Assembly (NCBI GenBank): GCA_009602725.1 | Contig: WELB01000042.1 | Location: 72,371-136,370 of the forward strand | Length of the DNA: 64,000 nucleotides | Direction of reading: 5' to 3' | From: Spirogloea muscicola | Lineage: Eukaryota > Streptophyta > Zygnematophyceae > Spirogloeales > Spirogloeaceae | Part shown: positions 38,980-52,235 of the stretch, one piece after another | How the letters are laid out: each line of letters begins with the position of its first letter | How positions within the stretch are numbered: the stretch's first letter is position 1 | Position numbers and translations under genes: made by a program | Notes under the pieces: generated by a model | What the model saw: the letters and a program-made list of their open reading frames with translations, nothing else | Told to the model about the DNA's origin: nothing | Databases searched by the model: none

Positions 38980-41100
38980 TCAGCAAAGCACGAGGCAGAG
39001 GGGCTGCGTGCCTGCGTTGTCTGAGGCAGCTGGCGGGAATGCATTAATGGCTGCAGCAGCCTTGGCGGCGTGCTCTGCTGCCAGCTGGTGGGTCCGCTCA
39101 ATTCCACGGCTGTCTCGCACCCACGCCAGCGCCTGCCCATATGAATGCACAAGAGGCATAAAGATCCTTGCGCTCTTTCTCTTTGGCGGAATGAGCGCCG
39201 CAACATGAGTCACCAGAGAAGTACAGAAGATACACTACCTGATCTATATCGCCAGGGGACACGAATTTGCGGCGCACAAGGTCGAGCATGGCTGGATACT
39301 CCTCAGCCGCCAGGAGTGCGGGCGCAGTGGCGAGGCCCTGGCGCAGGTCCGACAGCGCAGGCTTGCCTAGTGTCGCCAGCGAGCCTGTGAAGTCGAGTGC
39401 GTCATCAACAAGCTGGAATGCAAGGCCAAGGTGCCGCCCGTAGCAGTATGCCAGCTCTGCCTCAGCCGGCGGCTGGTTGCCAAGAATTGCCACCGCCTTG
39501 CAGCCATTTGCAATGAGCGAGCCCGTCTTGCAGAAGGTCTTGTGCAGGTAGTATTCCATGCTGCTCACCACAGAGCTATAAATGTCAAGATTGCAATATG
39601 TAGCTCACCACATAATCAAGTCAAGCGTTGACAACACCAAGACAGAAGCTAAGAGACAGCTGAAAGAACGCAGCCTTTAATTTCAGCAAAGCTTGCCGTC
39701 AGCTAACGCTCTGACTCCAGAGGTTGGGCTCTCCTCTTAATACAAATTTTGTGCAGTCTTACGTGTGAAATAGGGAGCAGGCAACCCTCCGTCACCTGCA
39801 GCACTGGTGGGGCTCGGCAGTCATCTGCATGATTTCTCCGGACACGAGGTGCTCAAGCACGCGCGAGAGGAGCTCCACCACGTCCGTGTTCTGCAGCGAC
39901 GCCAGAGCCACGGAGGCTCTCGCCAGCAGGAAGTCGCCCGCCAGCACTGCCAGCTGCCACCGACGGTCGCGTAGCTACACAGTGCTTTGACTTTGTGACT
40001 TTGACTTAACGCTGCAGACAGCACTGGCTCAAGGCGGGCGCAACAAGTCAAAGCAGCTGCTGTGACTGTAACACTTTGTGGAAGAATGTAGCCAGCAATC
40101 AGACCAAAATCCGCACCTTGTTGCCCATGAGATAATTGAGCGACTTGACGCCACGACGAGTCTCAGCAAGGTCCAGAACGTCATCATGCAGTAGGCTCGC
40201 AACCTGCGTGTTGCAGAGGCTGGATGGTATTGCATCCCAGTGGTCTCGTGGCCAGATTTTCGACTACGCCCCGCCAAACGCTGCCAAGGCAATGTAGCCA
40301 GCAACAACCACGACGGGGCTTACTAATGAGTCAGGCAGAGTGCAATCTTACGTGAATCATCTCGGTGATTTCAGCAATACGCTGCTGCCGCTGACGCTGC
40401 CTCAGGAGGTCGTCCCAGGGCTGCACCGAGGGCGGCCTGACAGGCGGCACAGCAACTCCGGAGAATGCTGAAGCCATGAGCAGCAGCACCTGCACCGTGG
40501 CACCCGTGCAGACCCATCAGTCAAGCAGCCAATGCATGGTGGAAAGGCTGCTGCACAGCGGCCACTCCTGCTGCCAACAGCAAAATACGGGGCCCGACCT
40601 CACCGCTGGCCGGAAGCGTTTGCCCTGTGCGTTGAGGCCAAAGAAGTACTCTGCCGCCGAGGCGAGCTTCGGCACCTGCCCCAACGCCCTTTCAGAACGC
40701 TGTCAGACCTTCGCAGTCATCCTCTGTCTTAGGGGAGTGCTCCTGCCCGAGGCCTTGCAGCTCCGCTACAATACTAGAGGCAGTGGCCATGAGGTATGCA
40801 GCGGCCCACCTCGGATGACACCATGGTGCGCATGCGCTCGGCCAGCATAGCAAGCTCTTCCTCGACGAGCGCAAAAGGGTTGACCTGCTGGCGACATGGC
40901 ATGTGAATGGAATGAGGGCCGGCAGCAGCATCACATGCTGCGGCGGCAGGCTCTGCAGCCGGATGCTGCTCGGCAATCAAAAGAGAGAGGAGGACCTTCA
41001 CCTCCTCGTCGCGCTCAGGGCCGTCCTCAGCGTTCAGCTGCAGCGGTGATCCAGCAAGGCCTCGAGCAGCACCATGCCCGTCACAGGCAGTAGGAGGCAA
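38980..41100 (-). CDS. Solanesyl/polyprenyl diphosphate synthase (SPS3/COQ1 type)
   Basis: Builds the long isoprenoid side chain, probably of ubiquinone in mitochondria. Minus-strand exons, all in phase: about 41100-41002 (ends PERDEE), 40884-40810 (VNPFALVEEELAML), 40675-40604 (VPKLASAAEYFFGLNAQGKRFRPA), 40489-40352 (VLLLMASAFSGV ... IAEITEMIH), 40203-40117 (VASLLHDDVLDLAETRRG), 39953-39796 (LAVLAGDFLLARASVAL), 39560-39239 (MEYYLHKTFCKTGSLIA ... LGLAFQLVDDALDFTG) and 39132-38980 (ALAWVRDSRGIERTHQLA...). Both aspartate-rich motifs (DDVLD, DDALD), the GKRFRP motif and the KTGSLI helix are intact. The text matches the plant mitochondrial SPS3 group best. The protein ends PLCLVLC without the basic tail common in plant homologues. 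The targeting exon upstream of about 41100 is not resolved. Confidence 0.92.
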
Positions 41101-41856
41101 CCTCCAGGACTCGATGGTGGCGGCGGTTCCTACCACGCGAGCGCCTGACCTTGGCAAAGGCCACGTCACAGCGGCCGCTGGTGGTGGCACGCACCAGAGC
41201 TGCCGCGCGGCCACCCTCTCCGCCGCCTGCAAGCGACGGCCAGCCATGGCAGCTGTGATCCACTGCACGAGCTTTGAGAAGCTGCGAGCTCGGCGCTCGG
41301 CACCTGGCACTCGGCGCTCAGCAGTGCGACTGGACATCTTGCAGCCGCTGGACCACCATCGCCAAAGAACGGCAGCTGGACAGTGGCAGCCAGCAGCCAG
41401 TCCTCCAGCAGGCTGCTCAATAACGTGACTGCTGATACCATCGGATCGCCGCTGGCTCACCGGTGCCAGGCCGCGACCGGCGCGGCGCGCTGCACGGCAT
41501 GCCTTCCACATGGCGCGCCCCCGCTGGACGGCAGCTCGCGGCACGAGACCGCGTAGGAGCGGCTTTCTCTTCAGCTGCTGATCACCGACAGCGGTGTGCG
41601 CAACGGAGCCGCGGCTGCTCAGTCGAGGCCGCGGCAGCCCGGCGCGAGCGCCCTCATGGCGTGCGGAGTCGGCCCGCGCGCACCTGGCGCCGCGCGGCGC
41701 CTCACGAGGCTGCGCGGCGGATGCGGCGGCGCGGCCCCTGCGTCTGGCAACGGCACCGCCGTGCCATGGCTCAGCGCAGCAGCCGCCCCCCCCCGGCTGG
41801 CCGCACCGGATGGCGGCGCAATCCGCAGAGTTCAGGCTGGCCGGACTCTCCGGCGA

Positions 41857-41897
<41 letters not shown>

Positions 41898-42209
41898 NTC
41901 GGCAGCCTGTTCGAAACGCGGCGCAGCTGCCAAGCCGCCGCCGCCGCCGCCGTCGCCGCCGCCGCCCGCGCCGCGAGCTGCGGCGGCCTGTCCAGCGCGT
42001 GCGCCGCGGCGGCGGGCGGCTCCGCTTGCACCACTGCGCCCCGCAGCCGTCTCTCACTGCGAGGCTGCGGCAGCCGCCCACTCCGGTCGAGGCCCTCCGT
42101 GGCGAGGAACCGTGCGGCTCGTGTGAGCGCCCACGGCAAGCTGGGCAGTCTGCGGCTCTGGAGCTCGGACAAGGCGAATTGACGAGCCTGCGCCAAGACT
42201 CAGCTTGAA
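41101..42209. other. GC-rich region between genes, one unresolved base
   Basis: Probably holds the N-terminal targeting exon of the polyprenyl synthase (minus strand, perhaps from the ATG at 41441) and promoter sequence. A (GCG)n run precedes the single N at 41898. Long frames here are low-complexity artefacts. Confidence 0.45.
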
Positions 42210-42880
42210 ATGGATCCTGCGCCTGGCGTCGGCCAGTACGGCGACGAGAATGCGCACTCTCCGACAGGTGTGCCCCAGCGTCAGATCAGGTCTCCCGAGG
42301 CTCTGCATGTTGCTGCTGACCAATTGTTGAGTTGAGTTGAGCAACGCTGACGCGTGCTGAGCCGCCCCCATTCTACAGTGTGCAATTCATCTCTTGCAGA
42401 CGCTCCTTGCGGCACTCTGAGGTCGTGGATCCAGCCACATCTGCTGTTTGTGTAACTTGTTGATATCTCTGGCACGCACGTCAGATCCTGGCAGGCCATG
42501 GGGGCCAAGCTGCTACAGAAGCCCGCAGAAGAACAAGGTCTTAGCCCGTGCGCAGAGTGCTGGTGTGCCAATCGTGGGAAAGGTATGGCATGACAGGGTA
42601 GGCATACATGGATGTTAGCCCACCCTGTAACACTCTCCACCTGGAGCTCGACTTCCTGCTTTCATGCAGTGTGCCCAGCCAATGTGGGCCTTGTGGAGCT
42701 TGACAATGCCACCTTCGTGCTGCATTGGGTATCCCCATCATGCGCTGATGTTGCAGGGTAGTCACCTGTGCTGTGCCAGGGGGTCCTCCAAGATATTCAG
42801 GCAAATGTGCAGTCCCCTTCTCTATGGAGTCCCCAGTTCGTCAAGCAAATCACTGGTAAGCTATAGTTCTTGTCAGGAGT
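42210..42880 (+). CDS. Possible 5' exons of an unidentified gene
   Basis: An ATG at 42210 opens MDPAPGVGQYGDENAHSPT and meets a GTGTGC donor at about 42267. Later acceptor-preceded pieces (about 42489-42537, about 42670-42730 with PANVGLVELDNATFVLHW) could follow. PAPGVGQYG weakly recalls the PGPGxY repeats of flagellar SHIPPO proteins. These could be the first exons of the coiled-coil gene downstream, but no continuous in-phase joining was established. Confidence 0.25.
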
Positions 42881-42894
42881 GCAGCCAGTAGGGG

Positions 42895-42990
42895 AGAGAA
42901 GTGGCTCTCCCTCCCTGATTGACGGCAGTGGCTGTGAGAGGTCAGCCCAAAACAATTGACAAGGTCTGAAGTAGGTGTAGGTCAGCGAAA
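42895..42990 (+). repeat. Isolated hairpin repeat
   Basis: AGAAGTGGCTCTCCC, GTGGCTGTGAGAGGTCAGCCC, ACAATTGACAAGGTCTGAAG: a solo diverged copy of the dispersed family, far from the three main repeat blocks. Confidence 0.7.
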
Positions 42991-43780
42991 GTGTCAAGCC
43001 AAGTGGGCTTGCTGAAGTCAAGACTCTGCTCATGTGATGTGAATGCCCCCTAAAATATCGTCAGATTTGGCAAATTTTGGCAGGGGAAGATCGTAAACGT
43101 TTCTTGCAGTCACCTTCATCATCCCAGGACGACTGCCTGCCCACCGTGAGGTATGTGGCAGCACTCGGGACAACCGGACAACAGGCACCTGCAAACAGCA
43201 CCTGCTGAAATGTCTTCATATCACAACCTTCTCCTATTTGCCCGCCAAAGCTGACCGGAGGCCATTTGATGTACTCGCTGCTGGGGTGTCTGTGCAACAA
43301 CGCAGTAGAGTATGGGCCTTTTTAAGCCCTTCATAGGACTTATTTGACTCATGATGTGCCTTCTTTTGCTTGGACCTGTCACACTGGCCGTGATCTTCCA
43401 GTAGGAGCTCAAGCAGCACGTTCCTATCAGTGCTGCTCTCCTCGTGCATGATCGATATCGGCTCTGAACTCACACTTGGCAACTCTGAGCTAGGCCATCT
43501 CACAAAGTCTTGAATTCATCTGTATCACTACTGTGACAGCAACAGGAACATCTGGGGTCCTCTTCCATACAACCTCTGGGAAGGGGATTCACCTACGGTT
43601 GAAAGAGATACTTTGGCCAGATTTCAAAAAAAGTATCAGGTCTGCTGCTGACATATTACTGAGAACTTTCACTCTCTAAAGCAAATATGGGAGTAAGTAG
43701 AGTGCGATGGCGTTATCAAGCATCACTAGGAGGTCAGTGCCACTTTTTGAGGCTCACTTATCAATCATCCTGGCCTGCAG
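42991..43780. other. No gene resolved
   Basis: A minus-strand frame at 43234-43503 contains EESSTDRNVLLELLLEDHG and is protein-like in composition, but no splice partners or family were found. Otherwise nothing. Confidence 0.3.
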
Positions 43781-46700
43781 GAAGCAGAAGCTTCAGTGAG
43801 GAGTCTAAGCATGGAAGTGAAGGAGCTGCAACACCTGCTGCAAGATGCTGAGGCGCGAGCTGACAAGTTCAAGGTTACAACCAAAGACCAATCTGTCCTC
43901 AATGAGTCGATAGGCAATCTACACATGTCAAGTATGCTTGAAAGCGGCCTCACATCCAGTCTTTGCATTGTTCAGGAAGAGGCTGCTCATGGAGCCAGGG
44001 AGCTAGAACGCGAGTCTGAAGTAAATAAAGCCCTTTTGCTCGAGAAGAAATCCCTGGCAGCTCAAGTCAACGAGGTCCAGTCGCAGTTGGGAAAGCATCA
44101 CATTCATCAGGAGCCACTTACAACAGCTGATGTGGAAGAGCAAGCTTTGGTTGCTTCGAGGTTGCACATCCTTTAACTCCTGTCCTGCCTGTCTTAGCTT
44201 CTTGAGCAGACAGGATGCTAGTAGTACACAGCTCTTGACCTAACACGTCACCTTGAGCAGGGCTGAGCAGGTCACGAGACTGCAGCTCAGAGAGCTCCAA
44301 GTGGAGCTACGTCCGTCAATGCAGACAAAGCTGGCTTCCACTGCAGCGCAAGATGACATCCAAAAGCTTTGCAGCAGTGAGTAGCCTCCACATACCCCAT
44401 TGCATTTGTAGGACAGTCTCTATGTCCCATAAGATGTCCTGTTAGTAAAGAATTATACGATTAATGGTAGGAGCTGCAGTTGACTCTATGTTTGCACTGA
44501 TGCCCGCAGACAAAGGCGAAGTCACGAAGAATGAGAGAGTAGGACCAGGTGCTCAAGGAGGTGCTTGGGGTTCTCACAAGACCAGAACAAGACCTGCGAG
44601 CCCTGTGTCCACCATGTGCCAGGCCCTGCAACTGCAGTTAGCAGAGGGACTATGGCAACAGGAGAAAACACGAGGAGTTGCAGAGATGTGCCGCCTGCTG
44701 TCAGACCATGCAGTCGGGCAAGAGGTTTCCTGCTCCGGGAATAGGGGTGTGTGTACACACCCACTTGACCTCCAACAAGTTGTCAGTGACACTTCGGACA
44801 TTGAGAAGAGCTGGACGATGCCGATGCCAGCGAGGCAGCTTAGCCCAGATACCACAACATTCTCAGCAATGGACATTATCTTTGAGGGTAGACAGGAAGA
44901 GCAGCAGGGAAAGCTCGCAAAAAAGCTCTTGGCAGAGGCAGTTGCAGGTGCAGGAAAGGCTTATAAAGCTCAGAGAGAATTGGATGCCGTGCGTGATGAG
45001 CGAAACATCCTGCAACTGGAGGTGGTCAAGTTGCAGAAGGTCCTTGACAAAGTACACAAGGAGAATGCTAAGCTGCCGGAGCAGCTCGATCGGCTTGCGC
45101 ATGCATCAGAGGAGCGCATGAGGGAACTGGTAGAGGAGAAGGAGGAGCTACTAGTTGCCAGGGAAGAAGTCGGAAATTTGCTGCGGAGGGAGGTGGAGCA
45201 GCTGAAACAGGCCTTGGCAGCATCCCAAGTTGGCCAACAGTGTCTACAGACGTCAAATACAGGGGCGTCGAAGCTACCACCACAGCCTGTTAAAACAGGA
45301 GGCCTTCTAGATGTCGTTGGTGAGCTACAGGCTTCTCTGAATATGCAGAGGGAGCACAAAGAACACTTGGAGCAGGCGACCTATGCTAGCCAAGGTGTGG
45401 CGAGGAGACTCGAGTTTGAAAACGCATGCTATGTCCAGGTAATCGTTGCTGGTGTTGCCTAAAGCTTCTACAGAGAAGAAGGGCAGCCACGTGCCAGTAG
45501 TACATGTTGCAACGTTTCGAATTTAATGGCTTCTATGCCAGCATCATCACTGTCTAATATATTTCTGTCTGAAGCCATTACTGTGCAGGCTTCACTAAGG
45601 ATAAGCAGACCCATGCTTCAATAGTTGCGATTATAACAATCAAAAGTAGGACGTGGAGGCCTCTGAGCATCATCTAGACTTGACCTATGACTTCGTTGAT
45701 GCTGATTGACAGGTGATTGACGAACTGAAAAAGCAATTGGAGTCAGCAGCTCAGTCTTTTAGTGGCTTAGAGACTTGCAACAGGTTGCAGGACAGTCTCT
45801 CTTGTGCTGAAGCCATATCCGCTGGACAGCAAGAAGAGGCTGGGCCACTCATCACTCAGCTGCAGACTGAGCTGCAATGCCTAGTGGAGCAGGTTAGGGG
45901 AAGCACTCATTTTTGCAATTTCGCCGACTCAGTAATAAGCCACATATGCAGTGTACCCTGCAAGTGAAGAATGTTCAGGTACATAGGTACTGGCAGAGGC
46001 GGAGGTGTTAGCCAGTGCATTCTTCAGTATCATTCTGACTCAAAGAATCAATGAAGCTTCTAAGTTGAGATGTAATTGCTTCTAAAGAAGCAGGCCAAAC
46101 TTAGACAAATTTGTCAGAGCCATTGACACCTAGTGATCATGTGTCTTTTTGCAGAAATCAGAGGAGTTGGAAAAGCTGCAGACAATGCACATGCAAGCTA
46201 CTGCAGACTTGATGTACAGACATACAAAGCAGATCGCAGCTACTGAGGTAAAGGACAGTTGGGTGTAGCTCGCCCAACAAGCTGACTGCAAAATCTGGTC
46301 TTGCTTTATTGTTATGTTTCTTCCATTGCACAGCCCTGCCAAATGAGATTCTTGCACTATATCTACCCTTCTCAGCATAAGTACCAGACAGCAGCATGGG
46401 AGATTCAGGATCTCCGTGTGCAACTCGAGGAGGTGAATGCTACTCTTGAGGTAAAAATGCAACAGAAGAACGACCAATGCCTTGTTGAGTGTTAGTACAT
46501 GGGCACGGCGAAGCCGTACATGAAGGCTTACTTAGATGTAATATGCTCAGCAACCAAAGGTCGGAGACATAAGAAATCAGACATGTCAGTAGCTTCAGAG
46601 TAGTTGAGATGATGGATGGTTTCTTAGTATGACGTGCTTTGGACCGTCACGTCTGCTGATGAGCTAGTAATCCTGCCGGCCTGTGTCCTTCAATGTTAGT

Positions 46701-49700
46701 AAATTATGCTAGTACTTGTGGGTCTGAAAAGCTGAAGGAGAAGGAGATAAGTGCAACCAGGGCAGAATCTGGAGACGCTGTATGTGAGCTCTTCCTGGCA
46801 GCACAAACTACAAAAGAAACTGCAGACGATTTCCAGAGAGCCCAGCGCATAATCTGCTGCACACAGGCAGAGGTACTGTCACTTCCTGAGAGCCTCACTG
46901 TGTCTGCTCTTATCCAGGACTTGCCATAGCTGATATCAATTGTGTGCTGACATCCTGCAGATGAAGCAACAGCATGAAGCGCATGCGCTACTCTTCAGTG
47001 AGCGGATGCAATTGCAACAGACTCTCCAATCCTCCGTTAGTCTAAATGAGAAAGTAAGACATGTTGATGAGCAGCGCACGGGCTTCATAATGTCAGAACA
47101 TGCTGAAGACTTCTTATGCTTGCAAAGGAATACTGGTTCCCTGAGGATGAAATGCACAGTGCCTAATGCCAGGCATGAGGATCGGCAGTGTGCAGAGCTT
47201 AGGGCTCTTCGGCAACTTGTGGAGGTTGCGGAAAGTCAGGTACTTCAGTGGACAGCTGCGGTGCCGTTGTCATGTATGCTCACGTGCACCAGATACGTAC
47301 AGGTAATACTTGAACACGACGAATCCCAAGTTTTATCCAACAGGGGCTCGTGTGCCCACTTTGCCTTTGTTGCTCTTCCATGTGCCAGACTACTGCGTGC
47401 GCTCAATCTCCAGATGGTACGGAGCAAGACCTCCATGAGTCAAAGTCAGAGACGACAATGGGAGGACTATGCGAGCTGCAGGCAGCAGCAAACACCATCT
47501 GGTCAGAGTCTCAGGTCGGTAGCTCGCTCGTGCCTGGCCACGAGGTGCTAATTTCGCAAAAGGCCAAGGCTTGACTGTTGTATTTCCTGGACCTGCTAAA
47601 TTGACCTGATATGTCGACACAGCTGCATGATCTGACACTATTCAAGCTTGCCAGGCAGAAAAGCAAGAGGTGCACATCCCAAAGGCTGCGTCCGAGAAAC
47701 AGCTGGAGATTGTTGAGATGGGGCTCAGTCAATCCAACAATCTGCTTGCAGCAGCACACCAGAAGGTCAGTCACAAGTCTATGCAGATTACAGTATCAAT
47801 TACATGATGAAGAAGTCCTGACAGCAACTTGAGCTCGTGTTAGTACAAACGGTGGAGTAAAGAAAAGAAATTGGCTCACATTGAACGAGATTGCTTAACC
47901 AGTCTTTGCAGAAGCAGGCTCGCATTGTAGAGCTGATGCAAGAAAAAGGGCAGGTAACTGATCAGCTTCGATCGACCATGCGGCTGGTAGAGCAGGTAAG
48001 CAGAAAGCTCGTTTCTGTCCCAAGTGCCAATTAGCAACAAACAGTCTTTTCCAAAGTTGCCTTCTTGTACCGAGCTTCTTGCACCAAGCAGTATCTTTGC
48101 TAAAGGTACATCCTCATATCAATTGCTAAGGCTGACTTTTGCTGATATATTCAATGTCCTGCAGTTCAAGAGTATTGTAGCGGACCTGGAGAAGCTTTTC
48201 TGCCTTGAAGCTGATGTAAGCCCTCTGAAGTCATCCGAAGGGCATTTGGTACTGTGGCGCCTCTACAGGATGCTTGGTGCAAGCAGAGATCAGTAGTGCT
48301 GTGCAGAAGCCGCGTCTGGCGGATTGTTCATGCTGTCCTCTTGTACATGTGCTCGCTTGGCAAACGTCCAGAACAACAAGGCCAGGGAGAAAGAGAGCAT
48401 GGTGGTCAATATGGAGGAGAAGGCCAATCTTCTGAACGAGCTACAAATAGCGAAGGAGCTCCTTGAGGTTCCGTGCACGAATGGCAATCTGAATAGTCAT
48501 GCCAAATTGACAGCAACATTGTCCTGACAGCAACATGCAATCAGGAAAGCTTACAGTCTAGTGGTTGCAATGATCTGCAGGTTTGTCTAGGCGCACTACA
48601 GGATCAGTCTGAGGATGCGGAAGCTGCTCTTTGCAAGGTGCGAATCCAGAAGCTTTCACTATGGCCGACACTGCCATCTGAAGCTACATGAACTGATGCC
48701 ATGTCTTACGTGCTCCTTAGTCTGGATCAGGTGGAGCATCTTAGCACATCAGCAATGCAGGAAAGATTGACATCTGCTGCTGAGATTGCGGCGCTTGTTC
48801 AAGATAAGGCAATGCTTGAGACTTCCATATCAAGGTAAGAGCAATATTGCTTGTTCATACTGGCTAAAGCAGTAGCGATTGTGAATTGATCAAGACCTCA
48901 AGTATTGTAGCACGCAAGCCACAAGCTCCATGTGCATTGAATTTTTTGGTGTCTTTCCTGCTAGGAACATCAGTTTGAGAGAGGAGGTAGTAGACCAGGA
49001 AACAATGAAGCGGCTTGCTGAAGAAGAAGGGAGGGTTGCCATGCACTTGTTGCAGGTATGACATCATAACCCCATCTTAACCTCACCCCATCCACCACGT
49101 ACTAGTGGATCTTTTTCACCTGCCTGACAGCAGTCATACATGCATGTGACATGACTAAAGTATCCATTTCCCCATGCAATCAAGCGAGTAGAGGACAATG
49201 TGGGCAGCTCGGAGGCGATGATGAAGCACGTCACAAGCAAGCATGCTAATCCAGCGTCATGTTTGCCTGCCTCTCTAATGCAGACTGCACATCAAAGAGA
49301 GCTCGAGTCAAGGGACAAAGCCTCACAGGAGATCATACAGCATTTGAATGTGGATGCAGAACGCTTCAAGGCCGGCTACAGAAGGTCCACAATTGTCACT
49401 GGCTCACCTACTTATTATGAGTCTGCAGAAGTTCCTCCCAGTGCAGCATACCTGTTGCTGACTTGCTGCATCAAGTTGGTGCTTACGTCGCAAAGGCTGG
49501 TGCAGGCTGCGGAAAGAGATTGATCAGCTTGGCGAGTACATGGGACTGGAGGCTGGCGTGCAAGTGCAGTACAGCAAGGAGCTTCAGCTGCAAAATGAGG
49601 TGCTGAGCATGCTTAAGGGCAGTATATTCCAGAGCCTTTAATAAGAAGTATGGCTCTGTGAAGAGGCCTACGTGAAATCAGATGATAGCTGTTGTACCTA

Positions 49701-51506
49701 CTGGATGCTCAAGGTTTCACTCATTTTATCTGTGAAAGTGTCCTTACAACAGGCGTTGATGTCAGAGGTGGCTCATTTGAAGGAGATGGGCCATGCTCGT
49801 ACTGACGCAGAGCTTAAGCAAGAGCACTGTATACAGAAGCTTCTTCAACACCAGAGTGTGTGCATAAAAGTTTACCATCTACTTCTCTTCACATCATTGC
49901 GGGTTAGTGGAAACACCTTCCTGGCTAGACAACGGCGACTTCTTCTTACAGCAGTTGTCGCGAAAAACTCCTAGCACAGCATCTGATTTCCTTGGCTGAA
50001 CTGTAAGCTACTTCCTGTCACCTTCAGGCACTAGCGAACATGAAAGACGAAGAAATTGCTGCAAGCTGCTCAAAGACCAGGAGTGCTATAGCAGATCTGG
50101 CCAGGATCAAAGTGGACCTAGCAGCTGCTTCGGAAAGGAATGTCTTCCTCAGCAAGGTACTTTTGATGTACTTTTGCATTGTGTATGAGGACTTTGCCCT
50201 CAATCCTGGTACTTTGCCCTCAGTTTTCCTGTTTTCCCTGCGATGCTTATGCTCTTGGCAGTTCTGCATTGTCAAAGCAGAGTCTGGAGGAGCTGCAAAA
50301 CCATGCTGCAGCACAGCTGGCAACAGAGAGATCAGCTCTTCAACAAAGCGGCGAGGAGCTTGCAAGTCTAAACGCTCAGATGCAGCTACAACTGCAGACA
50401 CAAGACCACGAGCTTTCCAGTTTGCAACGAGAGGTAGTTACATTGGCTGAGGTTGTCCAAGCAAAGGAGGCCCAACTTGCTGAGTACCAAAAAGACCTAA
50501 CAACAAGCAGAACACATACTCAGTCCTTGGAAGGCTCTGTACATGATTTGACCACTGCACTGGCTGAAAAGGTGGTTGACGTAATGGAGAAAGAACAGAT
50601 AATTTCAAACTTAAGACAGCAGGTCTTAGAGAAGGAAGAGGCGCTCGACGAGAACAAGCGCCAACAGATCGGTTTTCAGGCCGGGTTAGAGGAGCAGATG
50701 CTAGAGCTGAAGAGGGAGCTGAAAGAGAAGAAGGCCCAGGATGCTAAGCAACAGGAGGAGATAACGAAGTTGTGCCTCAAGGTGGAGAAGGCCAAGGAGG
50801 ATGTCACAAAACAGAGGCATGTGCTAGAGATGGAGCTAGCAAAGGTGAGTACTATTTACCTTGCCAAATTCCCTCTCATTGATGAAGCAAGTATAACGTG
50901 GGTGCATGGCGCTATGTATCCTTATTGCCTTTCGTGACTAAACATCTGATGGCTGCTAGGTCGAAAAGAGCAAGCGTACGTCTGAGGAGAAGCTGAGGGC
51001 AATCCAGAGAGCTCACGAGGACATGACTCAGAGGTTTCTTGCCTCTACTGCAACTCAATTAAGCATGGGTTGACTGTTTATGTGGTCTCTGCACATGTAT
51101 CTGTTGGCATTGCCTTCACTGGCATGCTCAGGAGTACTAACTTGCTTGCTGGACATTGTGTTCTTTCTGGAAGGGTGTCAATACGGGACGAGCAGCTACA
51201 AAAAGCAGAGGAACAGCAATCGAAGTTGCTGGCCAATCTACAGAAGGCTGAGAAGGAGGTACTTGGTAGTAAAAGCTAGGCACATGAACGGCAGGCTTCG
51301 ACTTAGTACCAACCCGCGACTTGCACCATTTGTGTAGGATGACGAAGCATATGGCATGCCAGTCATTGGCCTGTCCTCACTTGGCCTGCAAAATCACGCG
51401 GCAGGTGAGCCTGCTTGGTGACGAAGTGGAAGACCTGCGGTCAGAACTTCAACTGGTTGATGATGCGCTCAACCACCACAAAGAGGCAGTAGCCTCTCTG
51501 AAAGGG
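43781..51506 (+). CDS. Large many-exon coiled-coil protein
   Basis: A long series of short exons, each bounded by acceptor/donor-like sites and each reading as heptad-rich alpha-helix, suggests one protein of roughly 1,000 residues or more. Examples: 43781-43873 (SLSMEVKELQHLLQDAEAR), about 43975-44090 (ARELERESEVNKALLLEKK), about 44875-45400 (LDAVRDERNILQLEVVKLQK, EERMRELVEEKEELLVAREE), about 45713-45890 (VIDELKKQLESAAQ), about 46155-46250 (KSEELEKLQTMHMQAT), about 46960-47240, about 47910-48000 (KQARIVELMQEKGQVTDQL), about 48970-49060, about 49740-49860, about 50035-50155, about 50270-50845 (QLQTQDHELSSLQREVVTL, EKEQIISNLRQQVLEKEE), about 50960-51035, 51178-51257 and 51405-51506. No motor, kinase or membrane segment is visible. 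A golgin, centrosomal/basal-body or kinesin-tail-like protein are possibilities. Both ends and several borders are unresolved, and more than one gene cannot be excluded. Confidence 0.6.
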
Positions 51507-52235
51507 GTGAGTCCTATATGCTGGATAAGAGCGTACTTTGCAGCACATTGGAGATTACTTGGCTTTTGCATCATCAAGGGAAGGTGTGTGAGGGGCTACC
51601 AGAGCTTCTTATAAGCTACTGTTGCAATGTGTGCAACCAGATGAGAGCAATTGGTGTGCGCATCAAAGGGCTGCTTGGAGAAGACTAAAGGGTGTGGCTT
51701 CCTTCCCTCTCCCTTTACTTGTTACCACTTGCTAGACTGCTTAGCGTGCAAGGCGACAGGGCTTGCAGCAGGGAGAAAGTTTATGTTGATTCCAAGACCA
51801 AGCAAACAACCAGCCAACATGGAAACAGAGCAAGGCAGCCAGTACCCATTGATGGAATTGGGCTACTTCACTGCAAAGTATAAGCAGTTACTAGAGCACT
51901 CAGCCTTACCTGCACTAAGGTGCTTAGGTTCCTGCAAGCAGCAAGCCTTGTAGAATCTTGCCTTTCATGGAATCATTGTAGCAACATGAAGAGTGTATGC
52001 TAATACATCAAAGAATGTATACAAGCAATGCACAAAAGAGTAATAGAAAAATGAAAGCCCCTCTAGGGCACATCGTAAGTGTAAATATCTCTGCTGCAGA
52101 TAAATAGGTCAATAGGATCAATGTCCTGGAAATCTTTAAGTTGCTAAGTGATTTTTGCAGGCACCAATCAGGTACAAGCTGGGACATGGCCCCAGTGTCT
52201 GCCTCTGCACAGGTGTGCTTGTCAACCCCTCAGTG
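51507..52235. other. 3' side of the coiled-coil gene, converging on the channel gene
   Basis: A plus-strand frame near 51780-51900 (QPANMETEQGSQYPLMELGYFTAKYKQLLEHS) might be the last exon, but support is weak. The two genes are convergent here. Confidence 0.3.

Noticed and set aside
40774-42081. 435-residue minus-strand open frame
   Set aside because: It includes two true polyprenyl synthase exon pieces (VNPFALVEEEL..., PERDEE) but reads through introns and GC-rich promoter sequence.
43234-43503. Minus-strand 89-residue frame as a gene
   Set aside because: Protein-like composition but no start context, splice partner or family; kept only as a note.
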